DNA of 64,000 bases from Caryophanales bacterium UBA743 (GTDB lineage Bacteria; Bacillota_I; Bacilli_A; RFN20; CAG-826): contig DBKT01000004.1 in assembly GCA_002297365.1 (NCBI GenBank), forward strand, positions 124,001 to 188,000, given 5' to 3'. Below are positions 8,212-14,925 of the stretch, one piece after another. Below the pieces are notes generated by a model, which saw nothing but the letters and a program-made list of their open reading frames with translations, searched no databases and was not told the DNA's origin. The translations under genes were made by a program, and so were the position numbers. Positions within the stretch are counted from its first letter, which is position 1. Each line of letters starts with the position of its first letter.

Positions 8212-8961
8212 ATGAAAAATAATTCTCTTTCCCGTTCGCAACACAAAGAAAACTTCTTGAATCCCATTTGGAAACAGAACCCTCTCTTTGTTTTGCTTCT
8301 TGGAACCTGCCCTGCGTTGGCGGTTACAACTACCATTGAGAATGCCATTGGTATGGGCATCCTCTTCACTTTCGTTCTTGTGGGATCAAGCGTGCTTGTT
8401 TCCTTACTTCGCAAAGTGATTCCTGAAGAAGTGGAGACTCCGGCCTTCATTATCATCATTGCGACCTTCGTCACCATCGTGAAAATGGCGGCTGAAGCAT
8501 TCGTTCCAGAACTTTATACTGGTTTAGGCGTCTTCATTTCCTTGCTCGTTGTTAATTGCATCGTCTTAGGAAGAGCGGAAGCCTTTGCTAAAAAGAACAG
8601 TGTCTTCGATTCTTTCTTAGACGCTCTTGGAAATGGCATTGGCTATATCATTGCTATTCTTATTATCGCTGTCGTTCGTGAAATCTTAGGCACGGGCACA
8701 ATCACTTTTGGTGCCGTCTTCACCTTTATTCCGAAAGTGAGCATCCCTGTTCTTAAATTTGATAACGTCGATCTTTCCATTTCTTTGTTTGCCAAACCAG
8801 CAGGCGGCTTCATTGTCTATGGCGTGATTGAAGCGATTATTGCAGCCGTCAACGTTAGCAAAGCCCAAAAAGAAGCTGCTTTGAAGAGAGCGGCTATATT
8901 GAAAGCCCAAGCTGAAAAAGCCGCGGCTCAGAAAGCGAAATTAGCACAGGAGGCCAAATAA
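8212..8961 (+). CDS. rnfE: Rnf complex membrane subunit E
   Basis: 249 aa, an RnfE/NqrD-family protein with six predicted helices. 'LGTCPALAVTTTIENAIGMG' (C33) and 'VVNCIVLGRAEAFA' (C116) hold the two cysteines that, with those of RnfA, bind the membrane-buried iron centre. The C-terminus from about residue 220 is an unusual Ala/Lys-rich, probably helical cytoplasmic tail ('KAQAEKAAAQKAKLAQEAK') beyond the usual end of the family. A GGAGAA ribosome site precedes the start, and the stop codon shares one base with the rnfA start. Confidence 0.95.
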   Translation: MKNNSLSRSQHKENFLNPIWKQNPLFVLLLGTCPALAVTTTIENAIGMGILFTFVLVGSSVLVSLLRKVIPEEVETPAFIIIIATFVTIVKMAAEAFVPELYTGLGVFISLLVVNCIVLGRAEAFAKKNSVFDSFLDALGNGIGYIIAILIIAVVREILGTGTITFGAVFTFIPKVSIPVLKFDNVDLSISLFAKPAGGFIVYGVIEAIIAAVNVSKAQKEAALKRAAILKAQAEKAAAQKAKLAQEAK

Positions 8962-9551
8962 TGACTGCCACAAACCTCTTTACCGCATTCTTACTTGCGA
9001 TTATTTCTTCGATGTTGATCAACAACGTCGTCCTCTCTCGTTTCTACGGTATTTGTTCTTACCTTGGCGTTTCCACCAAAGTGAAATCTTCTGCGGGCAT
9101 GGGCGTTGCTGTTGTTTTCGTCATCATGCTTGCCTCTTTGGTTTGTTACCCAATTTACAATTTTGTTCTTGTTCCAGCTGGCTTAAGCTTCCTTGACACA
9201 ATCGTCTATATCTTAGTCATCGCCTCTTTGGTTCAGCTCGTCGCCCTTGTTATCAAGAAATATTCCCCATCCCTTTATAAGAGCTTAGGAATCTATCTTC
9301 CTTTGATTACGACCAATTGCGCCGTTCTTGGCGTCGTACAAGAAAATAACGCCCTTAGCTTCGCCTCTTCTATGGCAAACGCTATCGGCACAAGCCTTGG
9401 CTTCCTCGTGATGATCGTTCTTTTCTCTACCATTCGCGCAAGATTAGATTCCTATGATTCTCCGAAAGCATGGAAAGGGCTTCCTCTTGCCTTAATCACC
9501 GCCGCCATCATGGCCATGGCTATTATGGGCTTAAGCGGAATGATTGCCTAA
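8961..9551 (+). CDS. rnfA: Rnf complex membrane subunit A
   Basis: 196 aa, RnfA/NqrE family, six helices in inverted topology to RnfE. 'LSRFYGICSYLGVS' (C32) and 'LITTNCAVLGV' (C120) are the conserved metal-ligand motifs that complete the RnfA-RnfE iron site. The CAGGAGG ribosome site lies at the end of rnfE, and the stop-start overlap (TAATG) indicates translational coupling. Full length and unremarkable. Confidence 0.96.
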   Translation: MTATNLFTAFLLAIISSMLINNVVLSRFYGICSYLGVSTKVKSSAGMGVAVVFVIMLASLVCYPIYNFVLVPAGLSFLDTIVYILVIASLVQLVALVIKKYSPSLYKSLGIYLPLITTNCAVLGVVQENNALSFASSMANAIGTSLGFLVMIVLFSTIRARLDSYDSPKAWKGLPLALITAAIMAMAIMGLSGMIA

Positions 9552-9552
9552 T

Positions 9553-9804
9553 ATGCCAAAGGTTGCTTATATTCTCATTGCAATCGCCATTCTTATAGCC
9601 CTTGTCGCCATCTTCGTGATAAGCTTTATCGCTTATCGGAAGACGCCTGCTCCTAAGGGCTGTGAAGATGTGAAACCAGACCCAGAGCTTTGCGAAAGAT
9701 GCAATAAAGCTTCTTGTGTCTTCTATAATGAGTTTCACTCGGAGATGGAAGAAGAGATAAAGAAAAACGAAACAGATAAAGGAGATAAAAAAGATGAAAA
9801 TTGA
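9553..9804 (+). CDS. Small NqrM-like membrane protein with four cysteines
   Basis: 83 aa. Residues 5-28 form one membrane helix, followed by a cytoplasmic cluster C37-x9-C47-x2-C50-x4-C55 ('GCEDVKPDPELCERCNKASC') and an acidic/lysine-rich tail. It does not match RnfB. Its size, single N-terminal helix and four closely spaced cysteines resemble NqrM (DUF539), the factor needed to mature the iron site of Na+-NQR subunits D and E, which are homologous to RnfE and RnfA. It sits directly after rnfA, starting 2 nt past its stop, so a role in inserting or holding iron in the RnfA-RnfE site is a reasonable inference. It could instead be an extra iron-sulfur electron carrier replacing the missing RnfB ferredoxin part. 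Confidence 0.7.
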   Translation: MPKVAYILIAIAILIALVAIFVISFIAYRKTPAPKGCEDVKPDPELCERCNKASCVFYNEFHSEMEEEIKKNETDKGDKKDEN

Positions 9805-10126
9805 TCCAATGACCATACTTTGGGGCATCCTTATTCTTGCGGGATTGGGACTTGTTCTTGGCTTCCTTCTTGCTTTGGCTGCCAAATTCCTCCATGTGGA
9901 AGAAGATAAACGCATCAAAGCGGTGGAGGATATGCTTCCAGGCGCGAATTGCGGTGCTTGCGGATATGCCGGCTGCCATGATTTGGCGGAAGCCCTCGTT
10001 ACTGGGAAAGCAAAGAAAGTTACCGCTTGTAAAGTTGGCAAAAAAGAGAAGAACTTCGACCCGATTGTCGCCTATATGAAGGTCACACCCGGTCCAGATG
10101 GAAAAATTACCGAAGTCAGCGAGTAA
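9794..10126 (+). CDS. rnfB: Rnf complex subunit B, membrane and first Fe-S domain only (110-aa RnfB)
   Basis: 110 aa. Residues 8-32 are the membrane anchor. C53-x2-C56-x4-C61-x17-C79 ('GANCGACGYAGCHDLAEALV') is the conserved N-terminal [4Fe-4S] domain of RnfB. Typical RnfB (about 260-330 aa) continues with one or more 2x[4Fe-4S] ferredoxin domains that receive electrons from ferredoxin; here the protein ends after 'YMKVTPGPDGKITEVSE'. Only 61 bp separate the stop from tRNA-Ala, with no ferredoxin motif in any frame. The start overlaps the preceding gene by 11 nt and has AAAGGAGAT. Last gene of the operon. Confidence 0.88.
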   Translation: MKIDPMTILWGILILAGLGLVLGFLLALAAKFLHVEEDKRIKAVEDMLPGANCGACGYAGCHDLAEALVTGKAKKVTACKVGKKEKNFDPIVAYMKVTPGPDGKITEVSE

Positions 10127-10132
10127 TTCTTC

Positions 10133-10161
10133 TTGCCCAGAAAGAAACGTTTGTTTATAAT
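10133..10161 (+). promoter_or_regulatory. Promoter for tRNA-Ala/tRNA-Met
   Basis: TTGCCC (10133-10138), 17-bp spacer, TATAAT (10156-10161), ending 26 nt before tRNA-Ala. Confidence 0.75.
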
Positions 10162-10187
10162 AGAACCCGCTCACATTGAGCGGACGT

Positions 10188-10263
10188 GGGACTTTAGCTC
10201 AGCTGGGAGAGCGCGTGCTTTGCAAGCATGAGGTCGCCGGTTCGATCCCGGTAAGTTCCACCA
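10188..10263 (+). tRNA. tRNA-Ala (anticodon TGC)
   Basis: 76 nt with encoded CCA. Acceptor GGGACTT/AAGTTCC, D arm GCTC-GAGC, anticodon stem-loop CGTGC-TTTGCAA-GCATG with anticodon TGC, and T arm CCGG-TTCGATC-CCGG. Confidence 0.97.
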
Positions 10264-10270
10264 AATTATT

Positions 10271-10347
10271 GGCTGAGTAGCCCAGTTGGTTAGAGCAACC
10301 GGCTCATACCCGGTATGTCGAGGGTTCGAGTCCCCCCTCAGCCACCA
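10271..10347 (+). tRNA. tRNA-Met, elongator (anticodon CAT)
   Basis: 77 nt with encoded CCA, 7 nt after tRNA-Ala. Acceptor GGCTGAG/CTCAGCC is fully paired, so it is not the initiator. The loop CTCATAC gives anticodon CAT. Lysidine-modified tRNA-Ile(CAT) cannot be excluded, but the body resembles elongator Met, and a separate tRNA-Ile(TAT) exists at 13147. Confidence 0.9.
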
Positions 10348-10361
10348 ATTCAATAAAAGTA

Positions 10362-10395
10362 GGCATTTTGGTAAAACGGAATGCCGTTTTTATTT
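10362..10395 (+). terminator. Terminator of the tRNA-Ala/Met unit
   Basis: GGCATT/AATGCC stem (10362-10367, 10380-10385) followed by GTTTTTATTTAT. Confidence 0.7.
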
Positions 10396-10512
10396 ATATA
10401 AGTACGTGTTTTAGGAAGGCAAGAAAAATAGAACGATTCCGTTGCGCACGTTTTAAAAAACTTGATATAAACATGTCCTTCAAGAAAGAGGAAACGAACT
10501 TCTTAAAAACTG

Positions 10513-10570
10513 TTGGATAGCCTTAAGAGTTGACTTATCATTACGGGAAGAGAATGCCTAAAGGCATCTC
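10513..10570 (+). promoter_or_regulatory. Promoter and leader hairpin of the tcdA-like gene
   Basis: TTGGAT (10513-10518) and TATCAT (10536-10541) are 17 bp apart. The predicted transcript starts near 10548 and consists mostly of a hairpin (10550-10570: GAG-A-ATGCC, TAAA loop, GGCAT-CTC). No Shine-Dalgarno sequence lies between the hairpin and the ATG at 10581. The 100 bp before this show no gene. Confidence 0.4.
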
Positions 10571-10580
10571 CTAAACGCAA

Positions 10581-11306
10581 ATGATTAATGAATTCTCCCG
10601 CCTTCAATTATTGTTAGACGACGTTTCTTTCCAAAAAGTGCAGCAAAGCAAAGTCGCTATTTTCGGCGTTGGGGGAGTGGGCGGATATGTTTTAGAATCC
10701 CTTGCAAGAGCGGGGGTTCTTCATTTCGCTTTGATTGATAATGACAATTTTTCCTTAACGAACCTGAATCGCCAGATACTCGCTACCCATCAAAGCCTTG
10801 GCAAGAGCAAAGTGGAGGCGGCTAAAGAAAGGATTCTTTCCATTAACCCTCTCGCTGAGGTGAAAACCGTCTGCCAATTCTATTTGCCAAAGGAAAAGGC
10901 ACCCATTGCTTTCGAAGAATATGATTACATTGTAGACGCAATTGATACCGTTACGGCCAAAATCGACCTTATTTTGAAAGCAAAGGAAGCGGGGAAGAAA
11001 ATCATTTCCTCGATGGGGTGTGGCAATCGTTTCGATCCATCGAAGCTTCGCCTTGCCGATATTTACCAAACGGAAATGGACCCTCTGGCGAAAGTCATGA
11101 GAAGAGAACTAAAGAAACGCGGGATCAAATCCTGCCCCGTTCTTTATTCGTTGGAAAAGCCTACAAAGCCCAAAAAGGAAAATGAGGAGAGAACAAAGAA
11201 AAGGAATGTACCGGGCTCTTCTCCTTTTGTGCCATCGGTTGGTGGTATAATGATCGCATATTGGATTTTTCAGGATATCACCGGCATGAAAGAGCCAACC
11301 TGTTAA
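10581..11306 (+). CDS. tcdA: ThiF/E1-like tRNA threonylcarbamoyladenosine dehydratase
   Basis: 241 aa. 'SKVAIFGVGGVGGYVLESLARAG' (residues 22-45) is the ATP-binding GxGxxG loop of the E1/ThiF superfamily, followed by 'LIDNDNFSLTNLNRQI', the adenylation motif, and 'DYIVDAIDTVTAKIDLI'. The later 'SSMGCGNRFDPSKLRLADI' and 'PVLYSLEKP' match TcdA (YgdL/CsdL), which uses ATP to cyclize t6A37 of ANN-decoding tRNAs to ct6A. It lies between tRNA gene clusters, upstream of pepF with 15 nt between. Leader features are described separately. Confidence 0.88.
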   Translation: MINEFSRLQLLLDDVSFQKVQQSKVAIFGVGGVGGYVLESLARAGVLHFALIDNDNFSLTNLNRQILATHQSLGKSKVEAAKERILSINPLAEVKTVCQFYLPKEKAPIAFEEYDYIVDAIDTVTAKIDLILKAKEAGKKIISSMGCGNRFDPSKLRLADIYQTEMDPLAKVMRRELKKRGIKSCPVLYSLEKPTKPKKENEERTKKRNVPGSSPFVPSVGGIMIAYWIFQDITGMKEPTC

Positions 11307-11321
11307 AAGAAAGGACACACT

Positions 11322-13094
11322 ATGACAACCAAATGGGATTTGACAAATCTGTACGAAAATGAAGCCGCCTTCGAGAAAGACTTAAAGAAATTTAAGGAAG
11401 TCTATGTTCCCAAAATCGCTACCTTTGAAGGAAAATTAGGCGAAGAGAAGTCTTTTATTGACTATTTGCAAACCGAAAGAGAGGTCAATCTTCTTTTAGA
11501 AAAGCTCTACCTATATGCAGCCGGCGCTTCCGATTTGGACAAACGCGATATTACTGCTAACGAAAGAGCGGCAAAAGTCATTGCAGCAATGAACGCCTAT
11601 TCTAGCAATGCCAGCTATATCGACCCGGAAGTCCTTGCTGTTGGCAAAGAGAAAATTGACTCTTTCTTAAATCATAATCCAGATTATAAGCATGAATTCG
11701 ATTTTGCTTTCGATAAGCTTTTCCGGGGGCAGAAACACGTTCTTTCTAGCTATGGCGAAAAGCTTCTTTCTTCCTTCAATAATCTTGAGGCGGATGGGGC
11801 AGAGCTTTATTCGTTGCTTACGGTTGCCGACTATAAAGCCAAGACCATCAACTTAGAAGGCAAAGAAGTGGAAGTCAATATGTCGAATTGGCACACGCTT
11901 ATTGAAAAAGCAGAGAAAGAAGAGGACAGAGCCCGCATCTTTGAATCCCTTTATTCTTGGTATGATGAGCATAAGAACGTTTACGGGCAAATCTATAACA
12001 CCGTTTTGCATGCGGAATATGCGGAAATGAAAGCGAGAGGGTATTCCTCCATTCTTGAAGAGCATCTCTTCCGCAACAACATCCCTCTTTCCGTTTTCCA
12101 CAATCTTATCGAAGTGGCTTCTACGGATAACGCTTCCTTAAAGAAATATTACGAATTAAGGAAGAAATACCTTCACTTGGAAAAGCATCGTTCCTACGAT
12201 CGTTTTCTCCAACTTGCCAAATCCGATAAGAAATACACCTACGAAGAAGCCAAAGACATCTTCTTTGATTCTTTGAAAGCGTTCCCTGAAGATTATCAAA
12301 AGAAAGCCAGAGAAGTCACCAAGGAAGGATACGTCGACGTTTATCCGAGCGCCGGGAAGAGAACGGGTGCTTATAGTACGGGGGGAGCCAATATCCACCC
12401 TTATATTCTCCTTAATTTCGAAGGAACTTTAGACGATGTTTTCACTCTTGCTCACGAATCTGGCCACTCCATCCATACTTTATATTCCGAAGAATCGCAG
12501 CCGGTTGCTAAGCAGAATTACACCATCTTTGTCGCGGAAATCGCTTCGACTTTCAATGAACATAATCTCCTTGATTATCTCTTAAAGAGAGGGGATTTAA
12601 GCAAGAATGATAAGATTTTCTTGCTTCAAAAAGCCATCGATGAAATCTGTGCGACCTTCTATCGCCAAGCTCTATTCGCCCAATATGAATACGAAATCTC
12701 CCTTCTTGCTGAGAAAGACGAACCAATCAATTACCAAGTCTTGTCCAAGAAGATGATTGAGCTCTATAAGCAATATTACGGAATCGATATTCACGAAGAA
12801 AAAGTGAAAGAGCTTGTCTGGGCTTATATTCCTCATCTCTTCTATACCCCATTCTACGTCTATCAATATGCGACATCCTTCACCGCATCCATGCTTCTTT
12901 ATCAGAATGTCAAAGAAGGAAAAGAAGGCGCGTTCGATAAACACATTTCTCTTTTAAAGATGGGTGGAAGCGATTATCCGGTGCAAGAAGTTATGAAAGC
13001 AGGCGTTGACTTCACTAAGAAAGAAACATTCTATTCTTGCCCACGCAGAATGGATGAACTTGTGAAGGAGCTTGAAAAACTTCTTGAAGAATAA
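11322..13094 (+). CDS. pepF: Oligoendopeptidase F, M3B zinc metallopeptidase
   Basis: 590 aa, full length for PepF. It cleaves 7-17-residue peptides in the cytoplasm. The zinc motif H378-E-S-G-H382 ('TLAHESGHSIHTLYS') is intact, and the third ligand lies in 'FVAEIASTFNEHNLL'. The N-terminal 'WDLTNLYENEAAFEKDL' and C-terminal 'WAYIPHLFYTPFYVYQYATS' are family hallmarks. AAAGGA precedes the ATG by about 8 nt. Probably cotranscribed with the tcdA-like gene. Confidence 0.96.
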   Translation: MTTKWDLTNLYENEAAFEKDLKKFKEVYVPKIATFEGKLGEEKSFIDYLQTEREVNLLLEKLYLYAAGASDLDKRDITANERAAKVIAAMNAYSSNASYIDPEVLAVGKEKIDSFLNHNPDYKHEFDFAFDKLFRGQKHVLSSYGEKLLSSFNNLEADGAELYSLLTVADYKAKTINLEGKEVEVNMSNWHTLIEKAEKEEDRARIFESLYSWYDEHKNVYGQIYNTVLHAEYAEMKARGYSSILEEHLFRNNIPLSVFHNLIEVASTDNASLKKYYELRKKYLHLEKHRSYDRFLQLAKSDKKYTYEEAKDIFFDSLKAFPEDYQKKAREVTKEGYVDVYPSAGKRTGAYSTGGANIHPYILLNFEGTLDDVFTLAHESGHSIHTLYSEESQPVAKQNYTIFVAEIASTFNEHNLLDYLLKRGDLSKNDKIFLLQKAIDEICATFYRQALFAQYEYEISLLAEKDEPINYQVLSKKMIELYKQYYGIDIHEEKVKELVWAYIPHLFYTPFYVYQYATSFTASMLLYQNVKEGKEGAFDKHISLLKMGGSDYPVQEVMKAGVDFTKKETFYSCPRRMDELVKELEKLLEE

Positions 13095-13123
13095 TTGAGA
13101 AGACATCTTCACTTAGTTATAAT
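13095..13123 (+). promoter_or_regulatory. Promoter for tRNA-Ile/tRNA-Ser
   Basis: TTGAGA (13095-13100), 17-bp spacer, TATAAT (13118-13123). It overlaps the pepF stop region and ends 23 nt before tRNA-Ile. Confidence 0.75.
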
Positions 13124-13146
13124 GTTTAGGCTGCTTTGCAGCTCTT

Positions 13147-13222
13147 GGTCCATTAGCGCAGTGGTTAGAGCGAACGACTTATAATCGTTAGGTCTCAGGT
13201 TCAAACCCTGAATGGACCACCA
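13147..13222 (+). tRNA. tRNA-Ile (anticodon TAT)
   Basis: 76 nt with encoded CCA. Acceptor GGTCCAT/ATGGACC; D stem GCGC/GAGC with one mismatch; anticodon stem AACGA/TCGTT with loop CTTATAA, anticodon TAT (UAU); T arm TCAGG-TTCAAAC-CCTGA. It reads AUA. Most bacteria read AUA with a CAU tRNA modified by TilS, so a UAU isoacceptor is uncommon. Confidence 0.93.
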
Positions 13223-13223
13223 T

Positions 13224-13314
13224 GGAGGCATACCCAAGCGGTTGAAGGGGTCGGTCTTGAAAACCGATAGTGGGATCATATCCCAGCTAGAGTTCGAATC
13301 TCTATGCCTCCGCC
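13224..13314 (+). tRNA. tRNA-Ser (anticodon TGA)
   Basis: 91 nt including a long variable arm (TAGTGGGATCATATCCCAGC) and encoded CCA. Acceptor GGAGGCA/TGCCTCC; loop CTTGAAA gives anticodon TGA. One base separates it from tRNA-Ile. Confidence 0.96.
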
Positions 13315-13329
13315 ATCTAAGCACGACAT

Positions 13330-13379
13330 GTCTGATACACTCTCTTAAAGAGATTTAGGGGTGTTCAGACTTTTTTTGT
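13330..13379 (+). terminator. Terminator of the tRNA-Ile/Ser unit
   Basis: GTCTGA-T-ACAC pairs with GTGT-TCAGAC across a 20-nt loop and is followed by seven T. Confidence 0.85.
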
Positions 13380-13412
13380 TTTTAGCGATAATTAGGCACT
13401 TTTTAAAATGAG

Positions 13413-13534
13413 CGCCGTGTCAAGTGAGAGGGGATTTAAGGTTATTTTAACCGCTTTTTAAGAACTCATTTACACGGCGTAGTGCATGTTGATACGGCGT
13501 AAGGCTATTTTAAAAGGTTGATGCACACCCCTAG
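13413..13534. repeat. Left-end motif cluster of the prophage remnant
   Basis: CGCCGTGTCAAGTGAG (13413-13428) is nearly an inverted repeat of CTCATTTACACGGCG (13465-13479). TTGATACGGCGTA (13489-13501) and ATGCACACCCCTAG (13521-13534) recur in inverted form at the right end (21629-21641 and 21647-21659). No gene is visible from 13380 to 13729. Possible integration or recombinase-arm sequences. Confidence 0.4.
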
Positions 13535-13570
13535 AAATTAGCTATATTTTTATCCTTATTTATATATTTT

Positions 13571-13617
13571 CCCATTCTTATTGGAGATTCATTTCTCTAG
13601 TAGGGATGGGCTTTTTT
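13571..13617 (+). terminator. Strong 17-bp-stem terminator at the left border of the prophage remnant
   Basis: 13571-13587 pairs along its full length (with G-T pairs) with 13594-13610 around a 6-nt loop, then CTTTTTT. It would insulate the prophage genes from upstream transcription, or could act as a leader attenuator. Confidence 0.8.
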
Positions 13618-13729
13618 AATGCCTAGAAAATTATTTTAACTTTTTTTAATTTTCACCCCCATCAAATTGCCTCCCATTTCTCCATATAGCGAGAGAAGAA
13701 GTGTTGCTCTCTCAGAAAGGAGAAAACAT

Positions 13730-13924
13730 ATGAAACACAAACTTACGATTGGCGTTTCTAAGAAGTCTCCTATGGACAAAGTGATTAGCTACAAAAAGGT
13801 TTCACTTGATGCAAAGGTAAAAGACCTCATCAGTGACACTAGCAAAGTAGCAATCATTGTCCCAAGAGATTCAGTTAGAAGCGTCACCATTCAAGAAATT
13901 AAGGAAGGGGGTGATAAAAATTGA
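13730..13924 (+). CDS. Small conserved prophage protein, unknown function
   Basis: 64 aa, basic N-terminus ('MKHKLTIGVSKKSPMDK') and a C-terminal 'VAIIVPRDSVRSVTIQEIKE'. Short proteins of this pattern occur at the start of early operons in Firmicutes prophages and conjugative elements; no function is known to me. The start at 13730 is set by AGAAAGGAG 8 nt upstream; the longer reading from 13667 has no ribosome site. First gene of the remnant; its stop overlaps the next start by 4 nt. Confidence 0.7.
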   Translation: MKHKLTIGVSKKSPMDKVISYKKVSLDAKVKDLISDTSKVAIIVPRDSVRSVTIQEIKEGGDKN

Positions 13925-14109
13925 AGCCTAACAAACGTGTCCTTGATTGGGACGATGAGATTGAAGATGTATCTGAAGATGAGTACATCACTTGTTATGG
14001 TAAACCTTCCTACCCTGATGAAGAGGCAGATTGGAATGCATGGCGAGATGAAGAATTAGCTCTTGAAGCCATGAGAGAAGAAAAGGAGAAATTGAAGAAT
14101 GAACAATGA
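13921..14109 (+). CDS. Small acidic prophage protein, unknown function
   Basis: 62 aa, very acidic ('DWDDEIEDVSEDEYITCYG', 'YPDEEADWNAWRDEELALEA') with a charged helical end. No recognisable domain. It starts at TTG (13921) overlapping the previous stop, behind a purine-rich GGAAGGGGGTG sequence, and overlaps the next gene by 11 nt. Such coupling supports a real gene. It may accompany the DUF2815 protein; this is not demonstrable from sequence. Confidence 0.6.
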   Translation: MKPNKRVLDWDDEIEDVSEDEYITCYGKPSYPDEEADWNAWRDEELALEAMREEKEKLKNEQ

Positions 14110-14854
14110 AGAAAAAGCTATCGAGCTTATCAAAACCGCTAACGATAAATTAAATGAAGCATTAATGCTTTTAGCTAATAAGAGTGAAAATGCTCCAAAA
14201 ACCGAAGAAAAGAAAGAGCCTACAGTCGACTTTGATGCTATTCAAAAAGAACTCACTGAATATGCAAGAAAAGGCTATATGGCTATCATTCGAACTAAAG
14301 TTGTAACAAGCAAGAATACAAGATGGAGTTATGTCCATGTCTTTAAGCCTTATGATCCTAACGGCAATGAAGCAAGCGCTAAATATAGTGTATGTCTTAT
14401 CATTCCTAAAAGTGATTCTGAGACCATTAATAAAATCAAACTAGCAATTAGAGCTGCTTATCAAGATGGTGAAGCAAAGCTCAAAGGGAATAATGGAAAA
14501 CTACCAAGTCCTGAGTCTTTAAGAAATCCTCTTCATGATGGCGACTTAGAAAGACAAGGCGATGAAGTCTATAAGAATTCTTTTTATCTTAACGCTAAAG
14601 CTAGTAAGAAGCCTGGAGTCGTTGATACTAACCTCAATGACATCATCGATGAAGAAGAAGTCTATAGCGGTTGTTATGGTCGAGCATCCATCACTTTCTA
14701 CGCCTATAACTTTAATGGAAATAAAGGTATCGCTTGCTCACTTAATAATCTTCAAAAGGTGAAAGATGGCGAAAGATTAAGCGGTAAGCCAACTGCGAAG
14801 TCTGACTTTGCTAATGCCGATGACCTTTTCGAAGACGAAGACATCTTGTTTTAA
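14099..14854 (+). CDS. DUF2815-family phage ssDNA-binding protein
   Basis: 251 aa. From about residue 62 it follows the DUF2815 family closely: 'TKVVTSKNTRWSYVHVFKP', 'KYSVCLIIPKSDSETINKIK', 'RNPLHDGDLERQGDEVYKNS', 'FYLNAKASKKPGVVDTNLN', 'EEVYSGCYGRASITFYAYNF', and an acidic 'FANADDLFEDEDILF' tail like that of single-stranded DNA-binding proteins. The first ~60 residues are an extra helical segment. In phages it lies just before the DNA polymerase gene, as here. AAAGGAG precedes the ATG. It appears intact. Confidence 0.9.
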   Translation: MNNEEKAIELIKTANDKLNEALMLLANKSENAPKTEEKKEPTVDFDAIQKELTEYARKGYMAIIRTKVVTSKNTRWSYVHVFKPYDPNGNEASAKYSVCLIIPKSDSETINKIKLAIRAAYQDGEAKLKGNNGKLPSPESLRNPLHDGDLERQGDEVYKNSFYLNAKASKKPGVVDTNLNDIIDEEEVYSGCYGRASITFYAYNFNGNKGIACSLNNLQKVKDGERLSGKPTAKSDFANADDLFEDEDILF

Positions 14855-14925
14855 CTAGCTCTAATAGAGGAGTGGTAGGTGTTGATGCTTATCACTCTTC
14901 TTTTGCTAATAGTAAAGGAGTAAAA

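Noticed and set aside
10271..10347. Initiator tRNA-Met
   Set aside because: The first acceptor pair is G-C paired; initiators have an unpaired position 1-72.
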